Source of the DNA: a bacterium
Lineage (GTDB): Bacteria; Actinomycetota; Actinomycetes; Actinomycetales; Actinomycetaceae
NCBI GenBank assembly: GCA_030544165.1
Contig: JAUNRP010000004.1
Coordinates: 1 to 26,134 of the forward strand
Reading direction: 5' to 3'
DNA: 26,134 bases
Part shown: piece by piece, positions 14,591 to 22,527 of the stretch
Layout: each line of letters opens with the position of its first letter
Numbering within the stretch: the stretch's first letter is position 1
Program-made: the position numbers and the translations under genes
Notes under the pieces: model-generated
Seen by the model: only the letters and a program-made list of their open reading frames with translations
Databases searched by the model: none
What the model was told of the DNA's origin: nothing

Positions 14591-14605
14591 CCGAGGAGGT
14601 GTCAA
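14576..14605 (-). promoter_or_regulatory. Promoter of the GntR/ABC operon
   Basis: A perfect -35 TTGACA at 14600-14605 is followed after 17-18 bases by TTCATT or TCATTA, a weak -10, near 14576-14582. The region overlaps the inverted repeat at 14555-14590. The predicted transcript would start about 20-25 bases before the gntR ATG. Confidence 0.55.
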
Positions 14606-14612
14606 GTGCCCG

Positions 14613-15692
14613 TCAGTGGAGTTTCTTCCCCCTCAGGACGACGGCGGCGGGCTGGGCCAGGACCGCGACGTCACCTCGTGGGTCGGCCGGGTAGACCACG
14701 AAGTCCGCGGGCTCCCCCTCCCCGAGCGCCCCGGCGCCCAGGAAGCGCCGCGCCTGCCACGTGGCGAACTCGATCACTCGGGCCGGATCGATCCCGGCCT
14801 CCTGCCAGCGCAGCAGCTCGGCGGGCATGATCCCGTGCTCGAGCACTCCCCCGGAATCGGAGCCGGGCAGCAACTGGACGCCTGCCTCCACGAACGCGCG
14901 GACCTGCTCCTCGCGCCGCTCGTACATCCCCATCATCTGCTCTGCGTACGCGGGGAACTTTGCGGCACCGGCGGCAGCGTAGGAGGTGAACTGGTCGATG
15001 TTCAGCAGCGTGGGGGTCACCGGGATGCCGCGGCGGGCGGCCTCCGCGATGTGGTCCGCGTCCATGCCGGTGCCGTGCTCGATGCAGTCGATCCCGGCAT
15101 CCAGGAGATCGTCCATCGCGGCGTGGCTGAAGGTGTGCGCCGTGACCCGCGCGCCGTTCTCGTGCGCCGCGGCCACCCCCTCCCGGAGCACCTCGGCCGG
15201 CCAGAGCGGGGTGATCACGGCATCCGCGCCGAGCGAGCGGTCGATCCAGTCGGCCACGATCTTCACCCAGCCGTCCCCCGCGCGGGCCTGCCGCGCCATC
15301 TCTTCCGGCAGGTCCGCCACGTTCTCCAGCTCCACGGCGTAGTTGCGGATGTAGCGCTTGGGCCGGGCGATGTGCCGGGCGGCCCGGATGATCCGGGGCA
15401 GGTCCTCGAGATCGTCCACCCAGCGCGTGTCCACGGGGACCCCGGCGTCGCGGATCAGGAGCACACCGGTCGCTCGGTCTACTAAGGCCTGCCGCTCGGA
15501 CTCCTCGCGCGAGACTCCCCCGTCCTCGCCCAGGCCGATGTGGCAGTGGACGTCCACCAGCCCCGGGAGGACGTAGCCCTCCAGCGTGACAGAGGCTCCG
15601 CCGTCGGGGGATCCGTAGCGGATGGCGGACCCGTCCACCCAGGCCTCGCCCTGCACCTGCTCGGCGAGGATGGGGCCGGTGAGGCGGATCAT
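14613..15692 (-). CDS. Metal-dependent amidohydrolase family protein
   Basis: A 359-residue amidohydrolase-superfamily enzyme. Metal-site signatures: VDVHCHIG (H49, H51), WVKIVADW (K144, candidate carboxylated Lys), TAHTFS (H186), IEHGTG (H206) and GSDSGG (D279). The N-terminal beta-sandwich strand and a C-terminal EGEPADFVVYPADP return strand complete the composite domain. The overall pattern resembles imidazolonepropionase-like and Xaa-Pro-dipeptidase-like members, but the substrate cannot be named. ATG 15692 overlaps the ffh stop as ATGA, an odd partner for an SRP gene. There is no signal peptide, so it is cytoplasmic. It ends 67 bases before the gntR start, just ahead of that operon's promoter. 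Confidence 0.9.
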   Translation of the reverse strand: MIRLTGPILAEQVQGEAWVDGSAIRYGSPDGGASVTLEGYVLPGLVDVHCHIGLGEDGGVSREESERQALVDRATGVLLIRDAGVPVDTRWVDDLEDLPRIIRAARHIARPKRYIRNYAVELENVADLPEEMARQARAGDGWVKIVADWIDRSLGADAVITPLWPAEVLREGVAAAHENGARVTAHTFSHAAMDDLLDAGIDCIEHGTGMDADHIAEAARRGIPVTPTLLNIDQFTSYAAAGAAKFPAYAEQMMGMYERREEQVRAFVEAGVQLLPGSDSGGVLEHGIMPAELLRWQEAGIDPARVIEFATWQARRFLGAGALGEGEPADFVVYPADPRGDVAVLAQPAAVVLRGKKLH

Positions 15693-17281
15693 CGGCCCAG
15701 GTACTTCTCGAAGCCCTTGGGCAGGCCCATCTTCGAGGGATCCATCCCGGCGAGTTCGGACATGTCCGGCATGCCGCCAGCCCCGAACGCCGAGCCGGCG
15801 GCCGGAGCCTCCTGCGCCCGCCTCTCGGCGGCCTCCCGCATCTCCATCTCCTGGCGGGCCCGCTTGGCGGGGTTTCCGGACTTGCCCTTCTTCTGGGAGC
15901 GCTGCGGCGCCATCCGGCCCTTGGACTTCTTGCCCATCCCGGGCATCATCCCCATGCCCGGCATCCCGGGCATGCCGCCGCCGCGGGCCATCTGCTTCAT
16001 CATGGTGCGCGCCTGCTCGAAGCGCTCCACGAGCTGGTTCACCTCGGTCACCGTGGTGCCCGAGCCCTTGGCGATGCGGGAGCGGCGGGAGCCGTTGAGC
16101 AGCTTGATGTCATCGCGCTCGGCGGGGGTCATGGAACGGACGATCGCCTCCACGCGGTCCACCTCGCGCTCGTCGAAGCTCTCGAGCTGATCGCGCATCT
16201 GGCCCATCCCCGGCATCATGCCGAGGATCTTCTTCATCGAGCCCATCTTCCTGATCTGCTGGAGCTGGCCGAGGAAGTCGGTGAGGGTGAGCTCGCCCTG
16301 GCCGGTGAGCTTGGCGGCCATCTTCTCCGCCTCGGCCTCATCGAACGCCTTCTCGGCCTGCTCGATGAGGGTGAGCACGTCACCCATGTCCAGGATGCGG
16401 GAGGCCATGCGGTCCGGGTGGAAGACCTCGAAGTCCGTGAGCTTCTCACCCGTGGAGGCGAACAGCACCGGCTGCCCGGTCACGGTCCGCACGGAGAGGG
16501 CGGCGCCACCGCGGGCATCGCCGTCGAGCTTGGAGAGGACCACGCCGGTGAAGCCCACGCCATCGCGGAAGGCGGTGGAGGTGTTGACGGCGTCCTGGCC
16601 CACCATGGCGTCCAGCACGAACAGGATCTCGTCCGGCTGGACCGCGTCCCGGATGCGGATGGCCTGGTCCATCATCTCGTGGTCGATTCCGAGGCGGCCG
16701 GCCGTGTCCACGATCAGCACATCGTGGAACCGCTCCCGCGCCTGGGCGAGGCCGCTGCGCGCCACCTGCACCGGGTCCCCGATCCCGTTGCCGGGCTCCG
16801 GCGCCCACACCGGCACGCCCGCCTGCTGGCCCACGATCTGGAGCTGGGTCACGGCGTTGGGGCGCTGGAGGTCCGAGGCCACGAGGAGCGGGGTGTGGCC
16901 CTGCTCGCGCAGCCACAGGGCGAGCTTGCCCGCGAGCGTGGTCTTTCCGGCGCCCTGGAGGCCCGCGAGCATGATCACGGTGGGCGGGTGCTTGGAGAAG
17001 TTGAGCGGGCGCGCCTCGCCGCCGAGGATCCCGATGAGCTCCTCGTTGACGATCTTGATGATCTGCTGGCTCGGCTTGAGCGCCTGGGACAGCTCGAGGC
17101 CCTCGGTCCGCTCCCGCACCTGCGAGGTGAACGCGCGGACGGCGGGGAGCGCCACGTCCGCGTCCAGCAGGGCGCGCCGGATCTCGGAGATCGTGGAGTC
17201 GATATCCTCCGCGCTGAGCCGTCCCTTGCCCCGCAGCGAGCGGAACGAGGCGGTGATGCGATCAGAGAGTGAAGCGAACAC
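15689..17281 (-). CDS. ffh: Signal recognition particle protein Ffh
   Basis: A 530-residue SRP GTPase that binds 4.5S RNA and signal sequences of nascent membrane and secreted proteins and docks on FtsY. The N domain is followed by G motifs GLQGAGKTT (107-115), SDLQRPNAVTQL, VDTAGRL (191-197) and SKLDGDARGG (250-259, with Ser for the usual Thr of TKLD). The M domain (from about 300) contains GSMKKILGMMPGMG and the RNA-binding SRRSRIAKGSG. A Met/Gly-rich stretch and then a Lys/Arg-rich tail (about 430-530) follow. The start is GTG 17281, with GAAGGA 5-7 nt upstream. It lies 34 bases after glnD and overlaps an amidohydrolase gene. Confidence 0.97.
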   Translation of the reverse strand: MFASLSDRITASFRSLRGKGRLSAEDIDSTISEIRRALLDADVALPAVRAFTSQVRERTEGLELSQALKPSQQIIKIVNEELIGILGGEARPLNFSKHPPTVIMLAGLQGAGKTTLAGKLALWLREQGHTPLLVASDLQRPNAVTQLQIVGQQAGVPVWAPEPGNGIGDPVQVARSGLAQARERFHDVLIVDTAGRLGIDHEMMDQAIRIRDAVQPDEILFVLDAMVGQDAVNTSTAFRDGVGFTGVVLSKLDGDARGGAALSVRTVTGQPVLFASTGEKLTDFEVFHPDRMASRILDMGDVLTLIEQAEKAFDEAEAEKMAAKLTGQGELTLTDFLGQLQQIRKMGSMKKILGMMPGMGQMRDQLESFDEREVDRVEAIVRSMTPAERDDIKLLNGSRRSRIAKGSGTTVTEVNQLVERFEQARTMMKQMARGGGMPGMPGMGMMPGMGKKSKGRMAPQRSQKKGKSGNPAKRARQEMEMREAAERRAQEAPAAGSAFGAGGMPDMSELAGMDPSKMGLPKGFEKYLGR

Positions 17282-17315
17282 GGGGGTCCTTCGAGGTGGG
17301 TGCGGAGACTGCCTC

Positions 17316-19118
17316 CTAGGGTACCTTCCCCTCCCCGGACCGCAGGGCGCCGGCCACCCGTTCCACGAGCCGTGCGAGCAGCCCCGCCCGCCACTCCGTC
17401 CACGCCTGGGGCCCCACGGCCCGCCCGTCCGCCTCCGTCAGGCGGGCGAGCAGGTCCAGTTTCCGTTCATCCCCGACGACGCCCGCAAGGTGCGTTGTCA
17501 GTTCCGTGTCGTCGGGGTCGCTCCTCACGGCGTCACCCAGGAGGAGGTGGTGGCGCACGAGGAAGGTGACGTCCGCGGCGCAGGCCCCCATCCCCCACCG
17601 CTCGAGGATGGCCGGGGTGCGCCCTGCTCCCTCGACGCTGTGGTCGCCCGCTCCGGCCACCTTCCCGATGTCGTGCAGCAGTGCGGCGAGCAGGAGGGTG
17701 GTGCGGTCCCGTTCGTCCAGTTCCGTGGCGAGGGTGGCCGCGATCGCGAGTGTCTCCAGGATGTGGCGGTCCACCGTGTGGCGGTGGATGGGCGCGCGCT
17801 GGGGGCGGTCGCGCACCTCGGCCCACTCGGGCATCCAGGTGGTGAGGAGCCCCGCGAGGTCGAGGGCCTCGGCCACGGGGATCATCGCCTCGCCCCCGGC
17901 GAGCAGGGTGAGCAGGTGGGCGCGGTTGTCCTCGGACCACGGCTCGCGAGGGGGGCTGCTCCCCGTGAAGGTGGCGAGCGCCGTCGTCGAGATGGGGAGA
18001 CGGGAGGTGAGCGCGGCGCTGGCGAGGCGGAGGGCGAGGCCGGGGTCCGCTGCGGGGTCCGCACCCGCGGCCAGCACGAGTTCGCCCTCGTGCTCGAGGA
18101 CGCCCGGGGCGTGCTCCCGCAGGTGGGGGGCCACGTGGCGGCGCCGGGCCAGGCGGAAGGGGCGGGGTGAGGCGCGCAGGGCGTACTCGGCGCGCCGGGC
18201 GGTGGCACCCAGCGCGAACTGGATGTGGCGGGCGGCCTCGGCGGTGACGCGGTAGAGGGCGTCCACGGGGTCGTCGGCGGAAAGGGACGCGGGCAGGGCG
18301 CGCAGGGAGATCCCGAGGCGTGCGGCCACCTCCGCCTGGTCGTGGCGGCCCAGGCGCGCGGTGGGGCGGGAGGCGGAGGCGTGCAGCGCATCCCGGAGGT
18401 CGAGGAGGTGGTGGAGGGAGTCATCGAAGGGGCCGCGGGGGCGATCGGTGAGCCAGGTGGCCACGAGCGCCTCCACCAGGGCGGCGTCCCGCAGCCCGCC
18501 CCGGGCCTCCTTGATGTCCGGCTCCACGAGGTAGGCGAGCTCGCCGGCTCGCTCCCTGCGCTGTTCCGCGGAGCTGAGGAGGTCCGGGAGCCGGCGCCGG
18601 GCGCTCCCGCGCCAGTCCGTGAGCACGGCGGAGGCGGCGCGCTCGGTGAGGGAGGTATCCCCCGCGATGTGGCGGATCCAGAGGAGTCCCACGGCGGCGG
18701 GGAGGTCCGCTCCGGCGATGCGGCGGCACTCCTCGAGCGAGCGCACGGAGTGGTCGAGCCGGAGCCCGGCGTCCCAGATGGGGTACCAGAGGCGGCGGGC
18801 GATGTCCTCGATGAGGGCGGCGGGATGGGTGCCGTCGTGGATGAGGAGGCAGTCGAGATCGGAGAGCGGGCCGGCGTCACGGCGGGCCTGACTGCCCACG
18901 AACGCGAGGGCGAGGCCTCGGACCGGGTGGGGGCCGCCGTCGCCGGCCACCGCCTCCCACGCCTCAGCGAAGAGTTCCTGGACAGCGGCGTCCACCAGGC
19001 CGGAGAGGGCCCCCCGGTAGGCGACGCCCGCCGCCGGCCCCGAGGCGTACTCCTCGGGACTCGGCGGCGGGGCGGTGCGCAGGTCCGCGGCCAGCGTGGT
19101 GATCAGCGGTGCGGACAT
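17316..19118 (-). CDS. glnD: PII uridylyl/adenylyltransferase GlnD, without ACT domains
   Basis: A 600-residue nucleotidyltransferase. In actinobacteria GlnD adenylylates the PII protein at Tyr51 when nitrogen is limiting. The nucleotidyltransferase motif is FVGSQARRDAGPLSDLDCLL (GS 75-76, D87, D89). A GlnD-type helical segment contains LAYLVEPDIKEARGGLRDA. The HD domain follows, with HRHTVDRHILETL (H447), LLHDIGK (H482, D483) and RHH (523-524). The protein ends soon after the HD domain, so the two C-terminal ACT domains of enterobacterial GlnD (about 890 residues) are absent. No Shine-Dalgarno sequence precedes ATG 19118; the 18 bases after glnB are a C-rich CCCA repeat, so coupling to glnB is likely. 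Confidence 0.94.
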   Translation of the reverse strand: MSAPLITTLAADLRTAPPPSPEEYASGPAAGVAYRGALSGLVDAAVQELFAEAWEAVAGDGGPHPVRGLALAFVGSQARRDAGPLSDLDCLLIHDGTHPAALIEDIARRLWYPIWDAGLRLDHSVRSLEECRRIAGADLPAAVGLLWIRHIAGDTSLTERAASAVLTDWRGSARRRLPDLLSSAEQRRERAGELAYLVEPDIKEARGGLRDAALVEALVATWLTDRPRGPFDDSLHHLLDLRDALHASASRPTARLGRHDQAEVAARLGISLRALPASLSADDPVDALYRVTAEAARHIQFALGATARRAEYALRASPRPFRLARRRHVAPHLREHAPGVLEHEGELVLAAGADPAADPGLALRLASAALTSRLPISTTALATFTGSSPPREPWSEDNRAHLLTLLAGGEAMIPVAEALDLAGLLTTWMPEWAEVRDRPQRAPIHRHTVDRHILETLAIAATLATELDERDRTTLLLAALLHDIGKVAGAGDHSVEGAGRTPAILERWGMGACAADVTFLVRHHLLLGDAVRSDPDDTELTTHLAGVVGDERKLDLLARLTEADGRAVGPQAWTEWRAGLLARLVERVAGALRSGEGKVP

Positions 19119-19136
19119 GCGGGGTGGGTGGGTGGA

Positions 19137-19475
19137 TCAGACCGCGGCGGCGCCGCGCTCGGCGGTCCGCACGCGGACCACCTCCTCCACCTGGGTGACC
19201 CAGATCTTGCCGTCACCGATCTTGCCCGTGGCGGCGGCGGAGACGATCGCATCGAGGGCGATGTCCACCTCCGGATCGTCCACCACGAGCTCGAGCCGGA
19301 TCTTGGGGACCGTGTCCACCTTGTACTCCGCGCCGCGGTAGACCTCCACGTGGCCCTTCTGGCGGCCGAATCCGGCTGCCTCGGTGATGGTCATCCCCTG
19401 GATCCCGGCGGCCTCGAGGGCCTCCTTGACGGGATCGAAGCGGTGGGGCTGGATGATGGCGGTGATGAGCTTCAT
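19137..19475 (-). CDS. glnB: Nitrogen regulatory protein PII
   Basis: A 112-residue trimeric signal protein that senses 2-oxoglutarate and ATP/ADP. It starts MKLITAIIQPHRFDPVKEAL. The T-loop GFGRQKGHVEVYRGAEYKVD carries Tyr51, the modification site, followed by PKIRLELVV. The B/C-loop AATGKIGDGKIWV (81-93) binds nucleotide phosphate. A strong AGGAGGAG lies before ATG 19475, 15 bases after amtB. Its place between amtB and glnD indicates a GlnK-like role: it blocks AmtB when ammonium is plentiful and is released or modified under limitation. GlnB and GlnK cannot be separated by sequence alone here; actinobacterial copies are often named GlnK. Confidence 0.96.
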   Translation of the reverse strand: MKLITAIIQPHRFDPVKEALEAAGIQGMTITEAAGFGRQKGHVEVYRGAEYKVDTVPKIRLELVVDDPEVDIALDAIVSAAATGKIGDGKIWVTQVEEVVRVRTAERGAAAV

Positions 19476-19490
19476 GTTCTCCTCCTTCGA

Positions 19491-20747
19491 TCAGCGGGTG
19501 GCCGAGACGGACGCCTCGTAGGCGGTTTCGCCGTGCTCGGCGAAGTCGATTCCGGAGACCTCCTCCTCCTCGGTCACCCTCCAGCCGAGGGTGGCCTTGA
19601 GGGCGAGGGCGATCACCAGGGTGATGGCGCCGGCGAACACCATCGCGGCCACCGCCACGAGGATCTGGACGGCCAGGAGGTTGAATCCGCCGCCGGAGAG
19701 CAGGCTGCCCTCCGTCGCGAAGACGCCGATCAGGACGGTTCCCACGAGGCCACCCACGAGGTGGACGCCCACCACATCGAGTGAGTCGTCGTAGCCGAAG
19801 CGGTGCTTGAGCGCCACGGCCAGGGCACAGGCCGCGCCGGAGAGGGCGCCGATCGCGATGGCGCCCGCGGGTCCCACCGATCCGGCGGCCGGGGTGATCG
19901 CCACGAGGCCCGCCACGGCACCGGAGGCCGCTCCGAGCGAGGTGTAGTGGCCATCGCGGATCCGCTCCACCGCGAGCCAGCCGAGGATGGCGGAGGCGGT
20001 GGCCACGGTGGTGTTGACCCACGCGAGGCCCGCGAGGCCGTCAGCGGTGAACGCGCTGCCGGCGTTGAAGCCGAACCAGCCGAACCAGAGCAGGGCCGCC
20101 CCGAGCATCACGAACGGGAGGTTGTGCGGACGCATCGGCTCGGAGCCGAACCCGCGGCGCTTGCCGATCACGAGGGCGAGCACGAGGCCCGCGATTCCGG
20201 CGTTGATGTGCACCACGGTGCCGCCCGCGAAGTCGATGGGCTCGGCGATCCCGGAGAACCAGCCGGACCCGGAGAGCACGCCGCCGCCCCACACCATGTG
20301 GGCCATCGGGAAGAAGCAGAGGGTGACCCAGGCGGCCACGAACACGAGCCAGGTCCCGAACTTCACACGCTCGGCGATCGAGCCGGAGATGAGCGCCACG
20401 GTGATGATGGCGAACGTCATCTGGAAGGCGACTCCCACCACGGCGGGGACCCCGAGGTCATCGAGGAGGTAGCCCCCCGATTCATCGAGGAGCGCACCCG
20501 TGAGGCCGAACTGGGTGAACGGATCCGCCACGATCCCGCCGATCGAACTCCCCCCGTAGGACATGGACCAGCCCCACAACACATACACCACGGCGACGAC
20601 CGCCATTGCCCCGAAGGACATCATCATCATGTTGAGCACGGACTTGCCGCGTGACATCCCTCCGTAGAAGAACGCCAGCGCGGGGGTCATGAGTAGAACC
20701 AGGGATGCAGACATGAGCATCCAGGCAGTTGCGCCGGTGTCGAGCAT
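19491..20747 (-). CDS. amtB: Ammonium transporter AmtB
   Basis: A 418-residue membrane protein of the Amt/Rh family with about eleven transmembrane helices, forming a trimeric ammonium channel. Features: ATAWMLMSASLVLLMTPALA and FFYGGMSRGKSVLNMMMMS near the N-terminus, IDFAGGTVVHINAG with D172 and pore His H180, WFGWFGFNAGSA, and GVHLVGGLVG with the second pore His H329. The C-terminal cytoplasmic tail from about 385 (EEEEVSGIDFAEHGETAYE) is the segment that couples to PII. GGAGG about 8 nt before ATG 20747 is a good ribosome-binding site. It is the first gene of amtB-glnB-glnD and is preceded by a 180-bp, comparatively AT-rich control region. Confidence 0.97.
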   Translation of the reverse strand: MLDTGATAWMLMSASLVLLMTPALAFFYGGMSRGKSVLNMMMMSFGAMAVVAVVYVLWGWSMSYGGSSIGGIVADPFTQFGLTGALLDESGGYLLDDLGVPAVVGVAFQMTFAIITVALISGSIAERVKFGTWLVFVAAWVTLCFFPMAHMVWGGGVLSGSGWFSGIAEPIDFAGGTVVHINAGIAGLVLALVIGKRRGFGSEPMRPHNLPFVMLGAALLWFGWFGFNAGSAFTADGLAGLAWVNTTVATASAILGWLAVERIRDGHYTSLGAASGAVAGLVAITPAAGSVGPAGAIAIGALSGAACALAVALKHRFGYDDSLDVVGVHLVGGLVGTVLIGVFATEGSLLSGGGFNLLAVQILVAVAAMVFAGAITLVIALALKATLGWRVTEEEEVSGIDFAEHGETAYEASVSATR

Positions 20748-20927
20748 TCAATACCTCCTTCAAGAACATCGGACGGAGGCAGACTATTGGTGTGAAGTTT
20801 TGGTGCACAAGATGCAAACTTTGCTAGCTCATGACTTAGGTCCCGCTTTTTCGCGGAATTGTCTGCATTATGCCGCCATGTGATCTATATCTCGCCAATC
20901 AATGTCAAGCGATGGTCAAACCTGCTG
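20748..20927 (-). promoter_or_regulatory. amtB upstream control region
   Basis: This 180-bp gap is clearly richer in A and T than its surroundings. On the minus strand it contains TTGACA (20903-20908) with TAGATC 15 bases downstream, a marginal promoter. It also holds small symmetric sites: GCAAACTTTGC (20814-20824), AAGTTT/AAACTT (20795-20800 and 20816-20821), and CCGC/GCGG around a T-rich loop near 20847-20860. A nitrogen-dependent regulator such as GlnR or AmtR is expected to act here, but I could not match either published consensus convincingly. Confidence 0.45.
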
Positions 20928-22142
20928 CTACGAGAGGAGTGCATCCACGAAGCCGGCCGGATCGAACGGCGCGAGGTCGTCCGCCCCCTCCCCGAGCCCC
21001 ACGAACTTCACCGGCACCCCCAGTTCCTTCTGGACCGCGATCACGATGCCGCCCTTGGCGGTGCCATCCAGCTTGGTGAGCACGATCCCAGTGATGTCCA
21101 CGGCCTCGGAGAACACCTGCGCCTGGCGCATGCCGTTCTGGCCCGTGGTGGCGTCCAGCACCAGCAGCACCTCTCGCACGGGAGCGCCGCGGCCCATCAC
21201 GCGCTTGATCTTGCCGAGTTCCTCCATGAGGTTCGACTTGGTCTGGAGTCGGCCGGCGGTGTCCACGATCACCACGTCGGCGCCGCTGGCTGCGCCCTCC
21301 TTGACCGTCTCGAACGCTACGGACGCCGGGTCCGCGCCCTCGCGGTCCGAGCGGACCACGGGCACGCCCACGCGCCCTCCCCACGTCTCGAGCTGGTCCG
21401 CCGCCGCCGCGCGGAAGGTGTCCGCGGCGCCGAGGAGCACCTGGTGGCCGTCCGCCACCAGCATGCGGGCCATCTTGCCCACGGTGGTGGTCTTGCCCGT
21501 GCCGTTCACGCCCACCACCAGGATGGAGGCCGGGTGCTTCTCCCCGTCGTCCCCCACCACGGGCGAGACATCGAGGCCGCGGTCCATGTCCGGCCCCACG
21601 AGCGCGAGCAGCTCGCGCCGCAGCACCCCCCGGATGACCTCCGGATCGGAGGTGTCCGCCACCTTCGCCTCGGTGCGCAGCGTGTCCAGCAGCGCGGTGG
21701 TGGGCTCCAGGCCCACGTCCGCCATCAGGAGGGTCTCCTCGATCTCCTCCCAGTCCGCCTCGGTCAGGCTTCCCTTGGAGAGGATCGCGAGGATCGCGTT
21801 GCCGATGGCGCCGGAGCGGGCAAGGCGCGCGCGCAGCCGCTGCCAGCGGGTGGCGGAGGCCTCCGGCCGCTCGAGAGTTGGGGTGGTGACCGCGGGTTCT
21901 GCGCTGCCGGGTTCGTCCGTCTCCACCGGTTCGTCCACCGGCCGCTCCAGCGTCCCGACGCCGCCCCCCGCCTCCGCGCCCAGGTCACCCGGGTAGGGGC
22001 TCGCCTCCCGCTGGGGCAGGCGGGCGTTGCTGTCCCCACGGGGCCGCAGGGCCACGAACAGCAGTCCGCCCACCAGCAGGACGCCGAGGACGATCAGGAC
22101 GATTGTGAGCTCGATAGGCATGGGCCCAGTCTGGCCGATCAC
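20928..22142 (-). CDS. ftsY: Signal recognition particle receptor FtsY
   Basis: A 404-residue SRP receptor GTPase. The N-terminus has one transmembrane helix (about 11-32), typical of actinobacterial FtsY, then an acidic Pro/Glu-rich linker to about residue 98. The N domain (about 100-200) is followed by G motifs GVNGTGKTTT (211-220), AADTFRAAAADQLETW, VDTAGRLQTK (293-302), TKLDGTAKGG (356-365) and the closing GLGEGADDLAPFDPAGF. It uses GTG 22142, preceded by GGGAGG at a suitable distance; ATG 22121 would give 397 residues and still keep the helix, so the start is not certain. It follows the small membrane protein gene by 43 bases. It partners with Ffh, encoded 4 kb away. Confidence 0.96.
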   Translation of the reverse strand: MIGQTGPMPIELTIVLIVLGVLLVGGLLFVALRPRGDSNARLPQREASPYPGDLGAEAGGGVGTLERPVDEPVETDEPGSAEPAVTTPTLERPEASATRWQRLRARLARSGAIGNAILAILSKGSLTEADWEEIEETLLMADVGLEPTTALLDTLRTEAKVADTSDPEVIRGVLRRELLALVGPDMDRGLDVSPVVGDDGEKHPASILVVGVNGTGKTTTVGKMARMLVADGHQVLLGAADTFRAAAADQLETWGGRVGVPVVRSDREGADPASVAFETVKEGAASGADVVIVDTAGRLQTKSNLMEELGKIKRVMGRGAPVREVLLVLDATTGQNGMRQAQVFSEAVDITGIVLTKLDGTAKGGIVIAVQKELGVPVKFVGLGEGADDLAPFDPAGFVDALLS

Positions 22143-22185
22143 CGGCCCCTCCCACCAACCGGAGAGGGAGATCTACCGCACCCCG

Positions 22186-22461
22186 TCAGCGGGTGAAGGC
22201 TCCCCGGAGGCCGTCCACTCGGCCGCGCAGCTGCTCGGGCGTGACGTACCCCGGCACCGAGGGGTCATCGGAGAGGAGGAACTCGATGTCCACGTCCTCC
22301 GCCTCACCCTGCTCGGGCGCGGGCTCGCGCAGGGAGGCAACGCCGGAGCGGAACCAGGCCCGGAATCCCTCCTCGGGCATACGGGCAGAGAGCGGCACGG
22401 CGATCAGGCCGAGGCCGAGCAGCACGAAGCCGAGGAAGACGATGATCCACATGGGTGCCAT
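22186..22461 (-). CDS. Small single-pass membrane protein of unknown function
   Basis: A 91-residue protein with one transmembrane helix at about residues 4-25 (WIIVFLGFVLLGLGLIAVPL) followed by a polar, acidic tail (EPAPEQGEAEDVDIEFLLSDD) and VPGYVTPEQLRGRVDGLRGAF. I do not recognise a family. It lies between smc and ftsY on the same strand, and GC and codon use look like the neighbours. AGGT is 6 nt before ATG 22461; another ATG at 22452 is in frame. The ribosome-binding site and first ATG lie inside a perfect 7-bp hairpin, and a second hairpin sits just upstream. A membrane-associated helper of FtsY or SMC is pure speculation. Confidence 0.75.
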   Translation of the reverse strand: MAPMWIIVFLGFVLLGLGLIAVPLSARMPEEGFRAWFRSGVASLREPAPEQGEAEDVDIEFLLSDDPSVPGYVTPEQLRGRVDGLRGAFTR

Positions 22462-22470
22462 CGTGGCACC
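22454..22470 (-). promoter_or_regulatory. Hairpin over the start codon of the small membrane protein
   Basis: On the minus strand GGTGCCA and TGGCACC pair perfectly over 7 bp around the loop CGA. The Shine-Dalgarno AGGT overlaps one arm, and the ATG at 22461 begins in the loop and continues into the other arm. Such a structure could lower or gate translation. Confidence 0.5.
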
Positions 22471-22474
22471 TAAG

Positions 22475-22495
22475 ACCTCAAGTTGTTGTTGAGGT
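22475..22495 (-). terminator. Hairpin downstream of smc
   Basis: ACCTCAA and TTGAGGT form a perfect 7-bp stem around a 7-nt loop, about 33 bases after the smc stop. No T-run follows. It could be a weak terminator or attenuator between smc and the small gene, or a protein-binding palindrome. Confidence 0.4.
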
Positions 22496-22527
22496 TGCCG
22501 CGCGTGTCGCCTCTCCTGAGGAGAACC

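Noticed and set aside
15900..16010. Repeated Met/Pro/Gly codons at the ffh C-terminus as a tandem DNA repeat
   Set aside because: Methionine- and glycine-rich C-terminal segments are usual in SRP54 M domains, and the repeat is imperfect at the DNA level.
19119..19136. CCCA-type simple repeat between glnB and glnD as a phase-variable tract
   Set aside because: Only about three short units, with no sign of slippage-prone length.
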